A program made the position numbers and the translations under genes. From positions 1 to 33,328 of the forward strand of contig CAMZGI010000005.1 of the NCBI GenBank assembly GCA_947306305.1: 33,328 nucleotides of DNA. The letters are read 5' to 3'. Numbering within the stretch: the stretch's first letter is position 1; each line of letters starts with the position of its first letter. Below, piece by piece: positions 14,698 to 23,009 of this stretch. This DNA comes from an uncultured Fibrobacter sp. GTDB lineage: Bacteria; Fibrobacterota; Fibrobacteria; Fibrobacterales; Fibrobacteraceae. Below the pieces are notes generated by a model that did no database searches, was not told the DNA's origin, and saw only the letters and a list, made by a program, of their open reading frames with translations.

Positions 14698-17002
14698 AAA
14701 AACGCTTCTCTTGTCGGCGACGCTTGCGCTCGTCGCTCCCGTGTCGCCTATGGCGGCATTGTCTGTCGATGAATCGCTATTGGGGGCTATGACGCTGGAG
14801 CCTGATTCGCTTCACGCAAAAAAGGTGAAGTCGGTGCTTTACCTGGGCGGCGGCGAACATTCTCCTTGGTTTGATCTTGGCGCACTTTATGCAATCGAGG
14901 AATACAAGATTCCTGTAGATTCGATTGTGGCGACATCGTGGGGCGCTTGGATGGGTGCCTTGTGGTCGCTTGGCGTTTCGATTGACGATATGCAGCGGCT
15001 CATGTTGGATTCGTCCATAGCCGACTTTGTAGGTGTCAATTCAATACTGGCAAAAACACAACACGACGCTTTTGAAATTCCTGTTTCGATTAAAGGAATC
15101 CCGTCGCTCCGTGAACGATTCTCGTTCTATGCAGATACGTTGGGCAATGTTTATCGCAGCATGCATGCCCTTGTTCCTGATACAGTTTCTATTGTGCATT
15201 CCTTGGCGCGTCTTCGCTTTGAAGAGTCGCTTTACCGCCAGCGTGGCTCCTACCGTATCCCCTTTACGCTACAGACTTGCGATAGCATTATAGAGAACCC
15301 TACGGTTGCAGATATTGTCGCTTCGCTCCCTTTGGCGGGGAATGAAGAGTCGGGCGAACTTTGTCCGTACCTTGCGCTTCCGCAGTCTCAAAATCCAGAT
15401 GAAGTGCCGCTTATCGTTGTCGCTGACCCGGTCCGCTTTGAGTTGGACGGGAATGCAGAAGCTCGTACGCTCAAAAAAAATGTCTTGATGCAATTAGAAG
15501 ACTCGCAGGGCGTTTTTGTGAGGGCTCATTCTGTTCATGAAAAATCCCGCAAGACGATGATTCAGGCGGGCTTTTCGGCGGTGGAACATGCATTGCGCAA
15601 TCTTTCGCTGTTGATGGAACGTCGCACGGATTATTCCGACAAGCAAAAATCTGAAGCGTGGTTCAAGTTCAATCCGACGTTCGATAGCCTTTCGTCCGAG
15701 CACCATTCGGCGGTCGCGTCTTATTGGAATCCCGAGGACACGGGTTTTGTGGCTCCGACGCGTTTTGCGTATGCAGTGCTTTCTAAGGCTCCTTACGATA
15801 CCGTTTCTTTCAATATGCAGCCCGATGGCGACCTTTTGATTGACGTGGGCGTGCATCCGACGGTGGATGTGGCTGTAGGCGGTTTTGGCTCGAATGTGAT
15901 AGGCGCAAATGCGTATGGCGAAGTCTCGCTCAATTACGTGAACCAAATGGAAATTTTCCTCAAGCTCGCTGGATTTATCGGCACGTCGTCTTATGGATTT
16001 CAGCCTCGTCTTGAAATTTCGAACCTCATCAGCAACCGTTGGAAGTTCAGCTTTGGCTATGATTTGATGAAACTCCGCTATTTAAAGGCGTTCGAAAACG
16101 ACAACGTTTCGGGGAAGAATCGCTTTAAATACGAAAAACGCAATGACCTTTTCTTGTCGGCACGGTATGCGTTCGATAAGAAGCAAGCGATAGAAGTCAA
16201 GTTCTTGTTTGGCGGCCGCGAGTTCGATTTGGCCGAGAGCGCAATCCCTACAGAAGACGACTATGGAGACAATAATGTCTATGTCAACATGGCTAGCCAT
16301 TACAAGACGAATCCTGTGACGCAGAGCCTTCGTTATTCGCTATTGAGCGGCGAGGATGATGCATGGTTTGCTTCGGGCGGCTATGCCGCGAATGCTTATT
16401 TAGGCGTGAATTTGATTGGGTATGGGTTCCACCAGCGTGGCCCGATTTACGGGACTTACGCGTTTGATGGGCGGTATTCCTTTGCTCCTGCAAAGAACGC
16501 TTCGGTGACGATTGGCGCTGCGATGGGCTTTGATGCTTACCGTGGCGGGGAATATGTTGAAATTCCAAGAGTGATGGTGGGGACGGATACCAGCGCCGTG
16601 TCCCGTGAAGAAAGTTCATTCCGTTTCCCCAAAACGTTTGATAACGTGGCAATGGAAGACCGATTCCGCCTGCATGCCAATGCTACGCCATGGTCCGAAG
16701 ACTGGCTCGATCCAGAGCTTGCTACGCATGGATATGCCCTTGTGCGAGCAAATGCGGGCGTGCACCGCTATGGCTTTGGATTATGGCTCTCGCTTGCGTA
16801 TTTCCACGATTTTGAGGATAAAAAGACGGCGAAGCTAGGGGCGAACAAGTTCGTGTTTGAACCCGCTCTACGCTACGAATATCGCTCGTTCTCTGTTTAC
16901 GTCGGAATGAACCGCATCGTCGGAACGGATACCTTCAGCGACCTAAAACGATTCAAGGATTATAGATACTTTATCCGAATTGGGGATTATAGTTTGTTTT
17001 AG
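14669..17002 (+). CDS. Patatin-like protein with C-terminal outer-membrane beta-barrel
   Basis: 777 residues with an N-terminal signal peptide (basic HGWLKK, then a hydrophobic stretch to about residue 30). A patatin-like domain follows: VLYLGGGEHSPWFDLGAL (59-76), IVATSWGAWMGALWSLG with the putative nucleophile Ser90, and SGELCPYLALP where the Asp-Gly-Gly motif is expected. From about 390 the sequence alternates as in beta-strands (DLLIDVGVHPTVDVAVGG onward) and ends in a terminal Phe (GDYSLF), as outer-membrane barrels do. The layout resembles PlpD/FplA-type autotransporter phospholipases. Motifs deviate: GGGxRG is GGGEHS, GxSxG is ATSWG, and the Asp is not seen. The start overlaps the previous gene, so it is translated in coupling. 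Lipase activity is uncertain. Confidence 0.78.
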   Translation: MFPIPHGWLKKTLLLSATLALVAPVSPMAALSVDESLLGAMTLEPDSLHAKKVKSVLYLGGGEHSPWFDLGALYAIEEYKIPVDSIVATSWGAWMGALWSLGVSIDDMQRLMLDSSIADFVGVNSILAKTQHDAFEIPVSIKGIPSLRERFSFYADTLGNVYRSMHALVPDTVSIVHSLARLRFEESLYRQRGSYRIPFTLQTCDSIIENPTVADIVASLPLAGNEESGELCPYLALPQSQNPDEVPLIVVADPVRFELDGNAEARTLKKNVLMQLEDSQGVFVRAHSVHEKSRKTMIQAGFSAVEHALRNLSLLMERRTDYSDKQKSEAWFKFNPTFDSLSSEHHSAVASYWNPEDTGFVAPTRFAYAVLSKAPYDTVSFNMQPDGDLLIDVGVHPTVDVAVGGFGSNVIGANAYGEVSLNYVNQMEIFLKLAGFIGTSSYGFQPRLEISNLISNRWKFSFGYDLMKLRYLKAFENDNVSGKNRFKYEKRNDLFLSARYAFDKKQAIEVKFLFGGREFDLAESAIPTEDDYGDNNVYVNMASHYKTNPVTQSLRYSLLSGEDDAWFASGGYAANAYLGVNLIGYGFHQRGPIYGTYAFDGRYSFAPAKNASVTIGAAMGFDAYRGGEYVEIPRVMVGTDTSAVSREESSFRFPKTFDNVAMEDRFRLHANATPWSEDWLDPELATHGYALVRANAGVHRYGFGLWLSLAYFHDFEDKKTAKLGANKFVFEPALRYEYRSFSVYVGMNRIVGTDTFSDLKRFKDYRYFIRIGDYSLF

Positions 17003-17032
17003 GGGGCTGCTTCGCAGCAGTTAAGAGTTCTG

Positions 17033-17152
17033 AGTTACTAGTTACTAGAGACGTTCCTACAGCAATCGCTAGTAACTATTAACTAGTATCTAGTATCTAG
17101 TAACTAATATCTAGTAACTAGCCCGTAGGGCGAAGTAACTATCAACTAGTAA
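17033..17152. repeat. AGTAACT/AGTTACT word array with small GC hairpins
   Basis: The spacer between two convergent genes is made of many copies of CTAGTAACT, AACTAGTATCT and the complement AGTTACTAG, for example 17033-17048. It is edged by GCTGC-TTC-GCAGC (17006-17018) and GCGGC-TCC-GCCGC (17155-17167, reaching the mltG stop). GCCCGTAGGGC lies within. None of the hairpins has a T tract. The same 11-mer lies at 73-97. Function is unknown. Confidence 0.7.
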
Positions 17153-17166
17153 CTGCGGCTCCGCCG

Positions 17167-18180
17167 CTACTTCTTCTCCCCACGGTTCTTGGCGGCGACA
17201 TCCTTGTACTTGTTGTGGTCGGCGAGGTTTTTGCTAAAGAAGTGCGTGTGCGAGCCGTCGTCTTTTGCAACAAAGTAAAGAGCTTCAGTCTTGGCGGGGA
17301 AGAGCGTCGCTTCGATAGCCTTGCGTCCCGGATTCGAAATCGGGCCCGGCATAAGCCCTGCAAATTTGCGGGTATTATACGGATTGTTGCTGTTCAACTG
17401 GCTCTTGTAGATCGGCCCCGTCAAGTTCTTGAAGATGAACCTCACTGTCGGGTCTGCCCCGAGCGGCATCCCAATGCGAAGCCTATTGTGGAACACGCCT
17501 GCAATCAGCGGGCGTTCGTCGGGAATGCCTGTTTCTTCTTCGACTACGCTGGCGAGCGTCAACACGCGGTGCCAGTTGCCAAGCGTTTCCCACATCGACC
17601 CCTTGCGGTCTTTAAATTCGTCTCGCAGTTTGAGGTTCGCGGCGACCATCTGTCGCAGTATGGACTCTTCGTCGGAGTTGATGGCGAACTGGTAGGTGTC
17701 GGGCAGCAAGTATCCTTCGAGCGTTTTGCCTTCGATGCCGAGGGATTGGGCGAACTTCGGGTCCTGGACTAATTTGTTCCAACGGTTGGAGTCGAGGGAG
17801 GGGAAGCTCTTTTGGATGTATGCCGGGATTTCCCACGAGGCTCGACCTTCGGGGATGGTCACCTTGCGGATGGCGCTTTTGCCGCTTTGGAACAATTTGG
17901 CGATTTCATCGAGCGTTTGGTGCGCTGGAACCTCGTACCACCCTGCTTTGAGGGACGGTTTGTTCAATTTGCACCATAAAGTGAATGCCAGCTCGTCCTT
18001 CCAGATGCCTTTTTCTTGTAAAATTTGTAAAACTTTTGTAGGGGAACTGCCCTTCGGAATCTCCAAAAGGACGGTATTTTCGTTATGTGAAACGGCTCCC
18101 AACCGTTTATTTACGTGGAAATACGCAAAAACGGCGAGTAAAACGATAATAATGGCGGTAATTGAAAAAATCTTCTTCAT
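17167..18180 (-). CDS. mltG: Endolytic murein transglycosylase MltG
   Basis: A 337-residue inner-membrane enzyme that cuts nascent peptidoglycan strands and helps set glycan length. One N-terminal transmembrane segment (about 4-21) is followed by a periplasmic LysM-like part (EIPKGSSPTKVLQILQEKGI) and the YceG/MltG catalytic domain: EGRASWEI, LEGYLLPDTYQF, the catalytic glutamate region ASVVEEETGIPDERP (about 215-230), GMPLGADPTVRF and NPYNTRKFAGLMPGPISNPG. The lysine-rich end is KNRGEKK. Length is usual for the family. ATG at 18180 has no strong ribosome site. It is divergent from the secreted protein at 18277, with about 96 bases between them, and stands alone on its strand. Confidence 0.95.
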   Translation of the reverse strand: MKKIFSITAIIIVLLAVFAYFHVNKRLGAVSHNENTVLLEIPKGSSPTKVLQILQEKGIWKDELAFTLWCKLNKPSLKAGWYEVPAHQTLDEIAKLFQSGKSAIRKVTIPEGRASWEIPAYIQKSFPSLDSNRWNKLVQDPKFAQSLGIEGKTLEGYLLPDTYQFAINSDEESILRQMVAANLKLRDEFKDRKGSMWETLGNWHRVLTLASVVEEETGIPDERPLIAGVFHNRLRIGMPLGADPTVRFIFKNLTGPIYKSQLNSNNPYNTRKFAGLMPGPISNPGRKAIEATLFPAKTEALYFVAKDDGSHTHFFSKNLADHNKYKDVAAKNRGEKK

Positions 18181-18211
18181 TGAGTAAAAATTTAAAAGAA
18201 ATTACAACGGA

Positions 18212-18241
18212 TTGGCAAAATAAAAGGTATATTCGTATAGC
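18212..18241 (+). promoter_or_regulatory. Possible promoter of the small secreted protein
   Basis: TTGGCA (18212-18217) and TATAGC (18236-18241) with an 18-base spacer lie in the short divergent spacer between mltG and the gene at 18277. Both hexamers deviate from consensus. Confidence 0.35.
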
Positions 18242-18276
18242 ATTGTTGAATATTTCCCTTGTTTTGAGGAATCGCT

Positions 18277-18720
18277 ATGAAAATGATGAAAAAAGTTATG
18301 TTTGTCGCCTTCGCTTTGCTGGTCGCATCTTCCTTTGCAGCCAAGAAGGTTAAGTCCAAGCTGGGCGATGTGGAACTCACCAAAGAAAAGGATGGTGGCT
18401 CCGTAGTCTGCACGGCTGGCTTTAACGACGAACTCACCGTCTTGAAGGAAGGTGAAACCGAAGTCCTCGTGAAGGGCAGCTGCGGTCAGGGCTGGGTTCC
18501 GAAGGCCAAGGTGGAATACGTCGCACAGAAGGCTGGTGACAAGTCCTTGAAAATCGACGACGTGGACATCGTGGGCTGGCTCGATAACCCGAGTGCCGTG
18601 TTCGTGTTGGAAAACGACGACATCGACTTCGACGGTGTGAACATCGACCGTGACTTCAAGGAATACTTGCAGCACACGATGGACCGTGAACAGATTGAAA
18701 TGCACAACAACGAAAACTAA
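18277..18720 (+). CDS. Small secreted protein of unknown function
   Basis: 147 residues with a clear signal peptide (MKMMKKVMFVAFALLVASSFAA, cleavage after about residue 21) and no lipobox. The mature part is short, hydrophilic and strand-rich (DVELTKEKDGGSVVCTAGFNDELTVL, TEVLVKGSCGQGWVPKAKVEYV). Its two cysteines could form a disulphide, and an acidic helix ends the protein. The WVPKAKVEYV phrase is reminiscent of SH3-like folds, but I do not recognise a family. GAGGA sits 8 bases before the ATG. It is monocistronic with its own terminator at 18747. Codon use resembles well-expressed neighbours (AAG, GTC, GAC), hinting at good expression. Confidence 0.8.
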   Translation: MKMMKKVMFVAFALLVASSFAAKKVKSKLGDVELTKEKDGGSVVCTAGFNDELTVLKEGETEVLVKGSCGQGWVPKAKVEYVAQKAGDKSLKIDDVDIVGWLDNPSAVFVLENDDIDFDGVNIDRDFKEYLQHTMDREQIEMHNNEN

Positions 18721-18746
18721 TTGTTGATACATTCATGAAGGTTTGA

Positions 18747-18771
18747 CCCGCGCCTAGCTCGCGGGTTTTTT
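18747..18771 (+). terminator. Rho-independent terminator of the small secreted protein gene
   Basis: CCCGCG (18747-18752), 7-base loop, CGCGGG (18760-18765), then six T. Confidence 0.88.
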
Positions 18772-18784
18772 GCGTTGTTTGCAC

Positions 18785-18810
18785 GTCATGGCGGACTTGA
18801 TCCGCCATCT
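18785..18810. repeat. GTCAT...ATCT hairpin element
   Basis: ATGGCGGA (18788-18795), loop CTTGA, TCCGCCAT (18801-18808): a perfect 8-base stem inside GTC...CT flanks, as at 8283 but with a different stem. It lies just beyond the 3' end of the minus-strand gene at 18823 and may act on that transcript's end. Confidence 0.75.
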
Positions 18811-18822
18811 AGCCGGAATCTG

Positions 18823-19734
18823 TTACTTTTTGATTTTGTCGATTAAGCGTTTGGCTGGGAATCCGACGAGCTGGAATCCCTTTTCCCATATAAAGTCTTT
18901 AATGCGTTCGGCTTTGGTCTCGTTGCATTTCGGGAGCCAATTCGCGTCAAAGTCTGCATCTAGCCCTGCGTTTAAAACGAGGCTTGCGTAGTCTTGGTTG
19001 AGCGCGTCGTAAGCGTGGTGGCGGACAAAATGTTTTTTCTCTTCGTAGCTAAAGCGGCGCTCTAAGAGCTTGCGCTTGATGAACCCTGCACCCTGCGCTA
19101 TGAGCTCGTTGTACGCAAAGAATACGGGGCGTTCCGTGTGGTAGAGCGATTCCATGGCGACATCGGCTTCGGTGAACTTTTCGCTCAAGCCCACTTCGAG
19201 CTTGCGGGTCACGTCGTAGAATTCCGTTTGCTCTGGCGTTTCGAGAATATGCAAGAAGAACACGCCAAAGGCGGCGGGTTTCATGTACAAAAAGAATGAT
19301 TGCAGGTGCGGCGCAAATTCGTCGTTGCGGGTCAGCGAAACGACGTCGGCGGGGCTTTGCTCCGCCCGGTCGAAAAACTCTTTGAATTTGTTCTGATAAT
19401 AGACGATGGAGTCGTTAATGAGCAGCAAGCGTTCCGTGTCTTTAGCCATAAAGCCGGGAATGTAATTGCCCGCTTTGTCTTTGCAGTTCGCTTGCAGTTG
19501 CAAATAACGCCGCCACATGCCAAAGTCGAACCCGCGATTTTCGGTCAGGAAAAGTTCAATGTGATTTTCCTTTAAAAAATCGTAGGTCTCGCTCGAAAGC
19601 GTTCGGTGGTTCGTGAGGAGCACGACCTTGAAATCGGTTTCGGCGAGATGCTTGAGCGCAAAGCGGACATAGCCGGGGAGGTCTTCCCCGGTTTGGTAAC
19701 TGGCGTAAAGGGCTACTTTATTGCTTGCTCCCAA
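18823..19734 (-). CDS. RgpF-like (rhamnan synthesis F family) glycan protein
   Basis: 303 residues. The sequence resembles the rhamnan synthesis protein F family, glycosyltransferase-like proteins of surface polysaccharide synthesis: KVALYASYQT, HIELFLTENRGFDFGMWRRYL, RLLLINDSIVYY, DVVSLTRNDEFAPHLQSFFLYM and a late ESLYHTERPVFFAYNELI. There is no signal peptide, so it is probably cytoplasmic or membrane-associated. The start is a TTG at 19734, supported by GAGGAAGG six bases upstream and lying 3 bases after the rnr stop. It is therefore the last gene of a plsC-rnr-RgpF-like minus-strand series. Sugar donor and acceptor cannot be told from sequence. Confidence 0.75.
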   Translation of the reverse strand: MGASNKVALYASYQTGEDLPGYVRFALKHLAETDFKVVLLTNHRTLSSETYDFLKENHIELFLTENRGFDFGMWRRYLQLQANCKDKAGNYIPGFMAKDTERLLLINDSIVYYQNKFKEFFDRAEQSPADVVSLTRNDEFAPHLQSFFLYMKPAAFGVFFLHILETPEQTEFYDVTRKLEVGLSEKFTEADVAMESLYHTERPVFFAYNELIAQGAGFIKRKLLERRFSYEEKKHFVRHHAYDALNQDYASLVLNAGLDADFDANWLPKCNETKAERIKDFIWEKGFQLVGFPAKRLIDKIKK

Positions 19735-19737
19735 TAA

Positions 19738-22122
19738 TTACCTTCCTCTGCGGCCTCCGCGGCTGCTGCGTCCACGACCTTTTTCGCTAGACCTGCGTCC
19801 ACGTCTTGCTTCGCGCGGTTCGCTAGCGACGTGGAACCCTTCGCCGTCGCGAGAGCGGTTCTTGCGGAGTCCCTTGCGTTCACGTGCGTCACGGCCAGTG
19901 CGTTCAAAGCTCGGGCCGTCAAAGTCCCTGCGTCCACGGCGACCGCGAGAGACGTATTCCGGCACGTCGCTTTCGAAATCGTCTTCGTCTGGCTGGCTTA
20001 CGAGTCCAAGAGCTTCGGCGGCCGCAGCGCGGTCGGCACGTTCGTTGACGTTGCGGACATCGCGTTCTGTATCTTCGCGGCTGCGGCGTTTCTTGGGTTC
20101 TGCGCTCAGCTTTTCAGTGATGCTAAAGTCTGCCTGTCCGCGCAATGGATCGACGCGGAGGAGCTGCACCATCACCTTGTCGCCACGGCGGAATGTGCGT
20201 CCGCTACGCTTGCCAAAGGCAAGTCCCTGGTCGGGATTGAACACATAGAAGTCGTCGCCAGCGATGTCGCGGTAACGCACAAGACCTTCTGCAATCGGAT
20301 CGTCGATGGAAACGTAAATGCCCCATTCTTCGATGCCCGTGACAGTCGCTTCAAAATCGTCGCCAATGTGGTTCTTCAAAATCCAGCAGCTGCACACCTT
20401 GATGGCGATGCGTTCCACCTTCATGTTCTTGATTTCGTTTGCAGAAATCAAGTCGCAAACTTCAATCACGCTGTTCACGCGTTCGGCGGTGATTTCCTTG
20501 CCTTTGCGTGCAAGTTCACGATGGCACCAGAGGTCTGCGTAACGGCGGATCGGCGAGGTGAAGTGGCTGTAATCTTGCCAGTTCAAAGCGAAGTGCCCAA
20601 AGCTGTTGGAATCGTAATGGGCCTTCTGCATGCTGCGCAAAATGCGGTTCATGAGCGTCTCGTCGCCAGCGGCACGCTTGACCAAATGTTCGTACAGCTT
20701 AAATGCCGTCGGATTCAAGTTCGTGTCGCCGCTACGCGGCTTGCCCAAATCACGCAACATCACCGGAGCGTCCTTGAACAAATCCGGGTACATGTAGTAC
20801 AGTTCCATGATGTCCTTCGTGTCCGGAGCTTCATGGATACGGTAAATGCCTTGCAGCTTGCGCTGCTTGAGTTCCTTAGCGCAGCAGTTGTTCGCAATGA
20901 GCATGCATTCTTCGACCCACGAATTTGATTCGTCGTGTTCGCGCGGAACAATCTTGATGGGTTCGCCGTTCTCGTCGAATTTGCAGCCGTATTCCGTTGT
21001 CTGGAATTCGAGCAAACCTTCCTTGGTGCGGTTCTGCTTGAGGAGAGCGGTCACTTCGGCAAGAGCCTTGATAGAATCGTCGCCAGCTTCCATCATCTGC
21101 ACGGCCTGCTGGTATGTGATGCCCTTCGTGATTTTCACGACGCTGCGATGGAAGTCCCAAGAGAGAACGTTCGCGTGCTTGTCGAGTTCGATCATGCAAG
21201 TGAATGCGCAACGGTCAACGCCTTCGTGCAAACTGCAAACGCCGCTCGAAAGTTTTTCGGGGAGCATCGGCACGGCCGTCCACGGCAAGTATTGCGTATA
21301 ACTTCTTTCGAGAGCTTCTTCGTCGAGGTCAGAACCTTCGGGCACGTAGTAGCTCACGTCAGCGATATGCACACCGAGCTTGTAGCCACCATTTGCTGTA
21401 CGTTCCACGCTAATGGCGTCGTCATGGTCCATGGCCCCTTCGGGGTCAATGCAGAGAATATCGAGTTTGCGGTAATCAACGCGACCCTTGAAATCCTTTT
21501 CGGTCGGTTCCGTGATGGATTCCACGTACTTCTTGATGGCTGGGCTAAAGTCCTTGGGAAGATTGCTCTCTTCCATGAACTGCGTCTTGACTTCGTCCCA
21601 AGTCGCCTTGATAATTTCGGCGGAGCGATCGACCTTAGCCAAATAGCTGTGCTTGAGCTTCGGGTGCGGATAAAGCGTAAAGCTGATAGTTTCGCCTTCC
21701 TTGCCCGGAGCTTGCTTGCGGTGACACATCTCATAGACTTTGCCGGTATCGAGCTCGGTGACTTCCCAGTCTTCTTCACCGGTCTGGTGCAAAATGCCGC
21801 GCTTGACGCGTGTGCCAGAATCCTTCTCGGTTTGACGGCGGCTGCGTGCGCCCGGACGGCGGTTATCTTCGACACCTTGCTCTGCAAGTTTCTTGCGACG
21901 CTTTTCGCGTTTTTCTTCGAGCGGTTCACCATCGCCCAACTGGTATTCCTTGTGCGCAGAACGCTTTAAAACGCCACGCTCGATCATGTCGGCGAGGAGT
22001 TGCTTAAAAGCCATCTTCTGTTTTTTCGGGAGGCCGAGAGCGCTGCGGAGCTGGCTCCCTACCATGGGTTCGTCACGAAGGATTGCAATAATTTGTTCTT
22101 CGCTCGGTAATTCTTTAGCCAT
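19738..22122 (-). CDS. rnr: Ribonuclease R
   Basis: A 794-residue 3'-to-5' exoribonuclease that degrades structured RNA. Domain order: N-terminal winged-helix part (SEEQIIAILRDEPMVGSQL, about 5-70), a basic linker, cold-shock/OB domains (about 100-200), then the RNB catalytic domain. The metal-binding aspartates are all present in DPEGAMDHDDAI (about 230-242), followed by GVHIADVSYYVPEGSDLD, SPIRRYADLWCHR near 530 and an S1 domain (DDFEATVTGIEEWGIYVSI, about 595-680). The C-terminal 100 residues are Arg/Gly/Ser-rich and end in RGGRRGR, a likely RNA-binding tail. ATG 22122 has an excellent AAGGAGG site that overlaps the last codons of plsC, so the two are coupled. Confidence 0.95.
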   Translation of the reverse strand: MAKELPSEEQIIAILRDEPMVGSQLRSALGLPKKQKMAFKQLLADMIERGVLKRSAHKEYQLGDGEPLEEKREKRRKKLAEQGVEDNRRPGARSRRQTEKDSGTRVKRGILHQTGEEDWEVTELDTGKVYEMCHRKQAPGKEGETISFTLYPHPKLKHSYLAKVDRSAEIIKATWDEVKTQFMEESNLPKDFSPAIKKYVESITEPTEKDFKGRVDYRKLDILCIDPEGAMDHDDAISVERTANGGYKLGVHIADVSYYVPEGSDLDEEALERSYTQYLPWTAVPMLPEKLSSGVCSLHEGVDRCAFTCMIELDKHANVLSWDFHRSVVKITKGITYQQAVQMMEAGDDSIKALAEVTALLKQNRTKEGLLEFQTTEYGCKFDENGEPIKIVPREHDESNSWVEECMLIANNCCAKELKQRKLQGIYRIHEAPDTKDIMELYYMYPDLFKDAPVMLRDLGKPRSGDTNLNPTAFKLYEHLVKRAAGDETLMNRILRSMQKAHYDSNSFGHFALNWQDYSHFTSPIRRYADLWCHRELARKGKEITAERVNSVIEVCDLISANEIKNMKVERIAIKVCSCWILKNHIGDDFEATVTGIEEWGIYVSIDDPIAEGLVRYRDIAGDDFYVFNPDQGLAFGKRSGRTFRRGDKVMVQLLRVDPLRGQADFSITEKLSAEPKKRRSREDTERDVRNVNERADRAAAAEALGLVSQPDEDDFESDVPEYVSRGRRGRRDFDGPSFERTGRDARERKGLRKNRSRDGEGFHVASEPREARRGRRSSEKGRGRSSRGGRRGR

Positions 22123-22124
22123 AA

Positions 22125-22874
22125 TTAAGCCTCCTTAATTTCTGTTGCTGCGGTGGCAAGTTCCGCCTGCTTGTAAGGCATGACGGATTCAATCAAATCG
22201 TGAGTTTCGTCGCGGAGTTCTGCCATTGGTTTGTCGGCGTAGTCTTCGTAACGGATAAGCGGATGGATCACCATCTTCACTTCGCCAGAATAGACCGCCC
22301 ACTTGACCTTGGGGAGAATTTTGCCTGTATTGATAAACGTGACTGGCAAAATGGAAAAATGCTGTTCTTTTGCCAAACGGAAAATGCCGTTTTGGAACTT
22401 GAACATGTGCCCGTCTTCGCTACGGTGCCCTTCGGGGAACACGGTGATGTTATAGTTCTGGTCAAAACGTTCCTGGAGACGCTTGCCAAGCCCTGCGTTC
22501 ATGCGGGGATTCTTGTGGATGGGAATGCTGCCTGTGCGGTTTAAAACCCAGCCGAATATAGGAGCCTTCCAGAGACTAGCCTTGGCCATGAAAGCTGCCG
22601 GCGTGATGGAATGCCAAATGACGTTGATGTCCAAAAAACTCTGGTGGTTGGCGACAATGACGTAGCCCTTTTCGTTAGGGATATTTTCGGCACCTGTGAC
22701 CGAAACCTTGATTCCGAACAACTTGAAAATGACATTTCGGAACATGTAAGTGCAAATTTTGGTGCAATCTTCCCAATGACCGCGGATACCGCAATAAAGG
22801 GTGTACGGGATGCCCGCGATGAGCATGATGGCAAAAACGGTAAAGTAATAAAGAAAAGCAAGAATGGCGCGCAT
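22125..22874 (-). CDS. plsC: 1-acyl-sn-glycerol-3-phosphate acyltransferase (PlsC family)
   Basis: A 249-residue membrane-bound acyltransferase. It transfers an acyl group to lysophosphatidic acid to make phosphatidic acid in phospholipid synthesis. An N-terminal hydrophobic segment (about 5-27) is followed by the four acyltransferase blocks: NHQSFLD (HX4D, about 76-82), LNRTGSIPIHKNPRM, FPEGHRSEDG (canonical EGTRS, here EGHRS) and ILPVTFINTGKILPK. Length suits the family. It opens a minus-strand series with rnr 2 bases downstream, and is divergent from glk. The family also contains acyltransferases for other lysolipids, so the exact substrate is inferred. Confidence 0.9.
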   Translation of the reverse strand: MRAILAFLYYFTVFAIMLIAGIPYTLYCGIRGHWEDCTKICTYMFRNVIFKLFGIKVSVTGAENIPNEKGYVIVANHQSFLDINVIWHSITPAAFMAKASLWKAPIFGWVLNRTGSIPIHKNPRMNAGLGKRLQERFDQNYNITVFPEGHRSEDGHMFKFQNGIFRLAKEQHFSILPVTFINTGKILPKVKWAVYSGEVKMVIHPLIRYEDYADKPMAELRDETHDLIESVMPYKQAELATAATEIKEA

Positions 22875-23009
22875 TGTCTCTACTTGTTGATGTGTTTATT
22901 TTGAACCTAAACAGTTAAATAGGTTTCTTTGGGTTTAATGTATATTTTTTGAGCGGCTTGAAACAGTTGTTTTTATTATATTCAACGTGAAAATCATGGA
23001 GTTTTAATT

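Noticed and set aside
20935-21969. Long plus-strand open frame opposite rnr
   Set aside because: Shadow of RNase R, with no recognisable motif and no ribosome site.
20000-22122. Damaged metal site in RNase R
   Set aside because: DPEGAMDHDDAI looks unlike DGEDARDFDDA at first, but all four metal-binding aspartates are at the right spacing.
22904-22925. AACCTA-n10-TAGGTT inverted repeat upstream of glk as an operator
   Set aside because: Six-base arms in A/T-rich sequence occur easily by chance, and no regulator is nearby.
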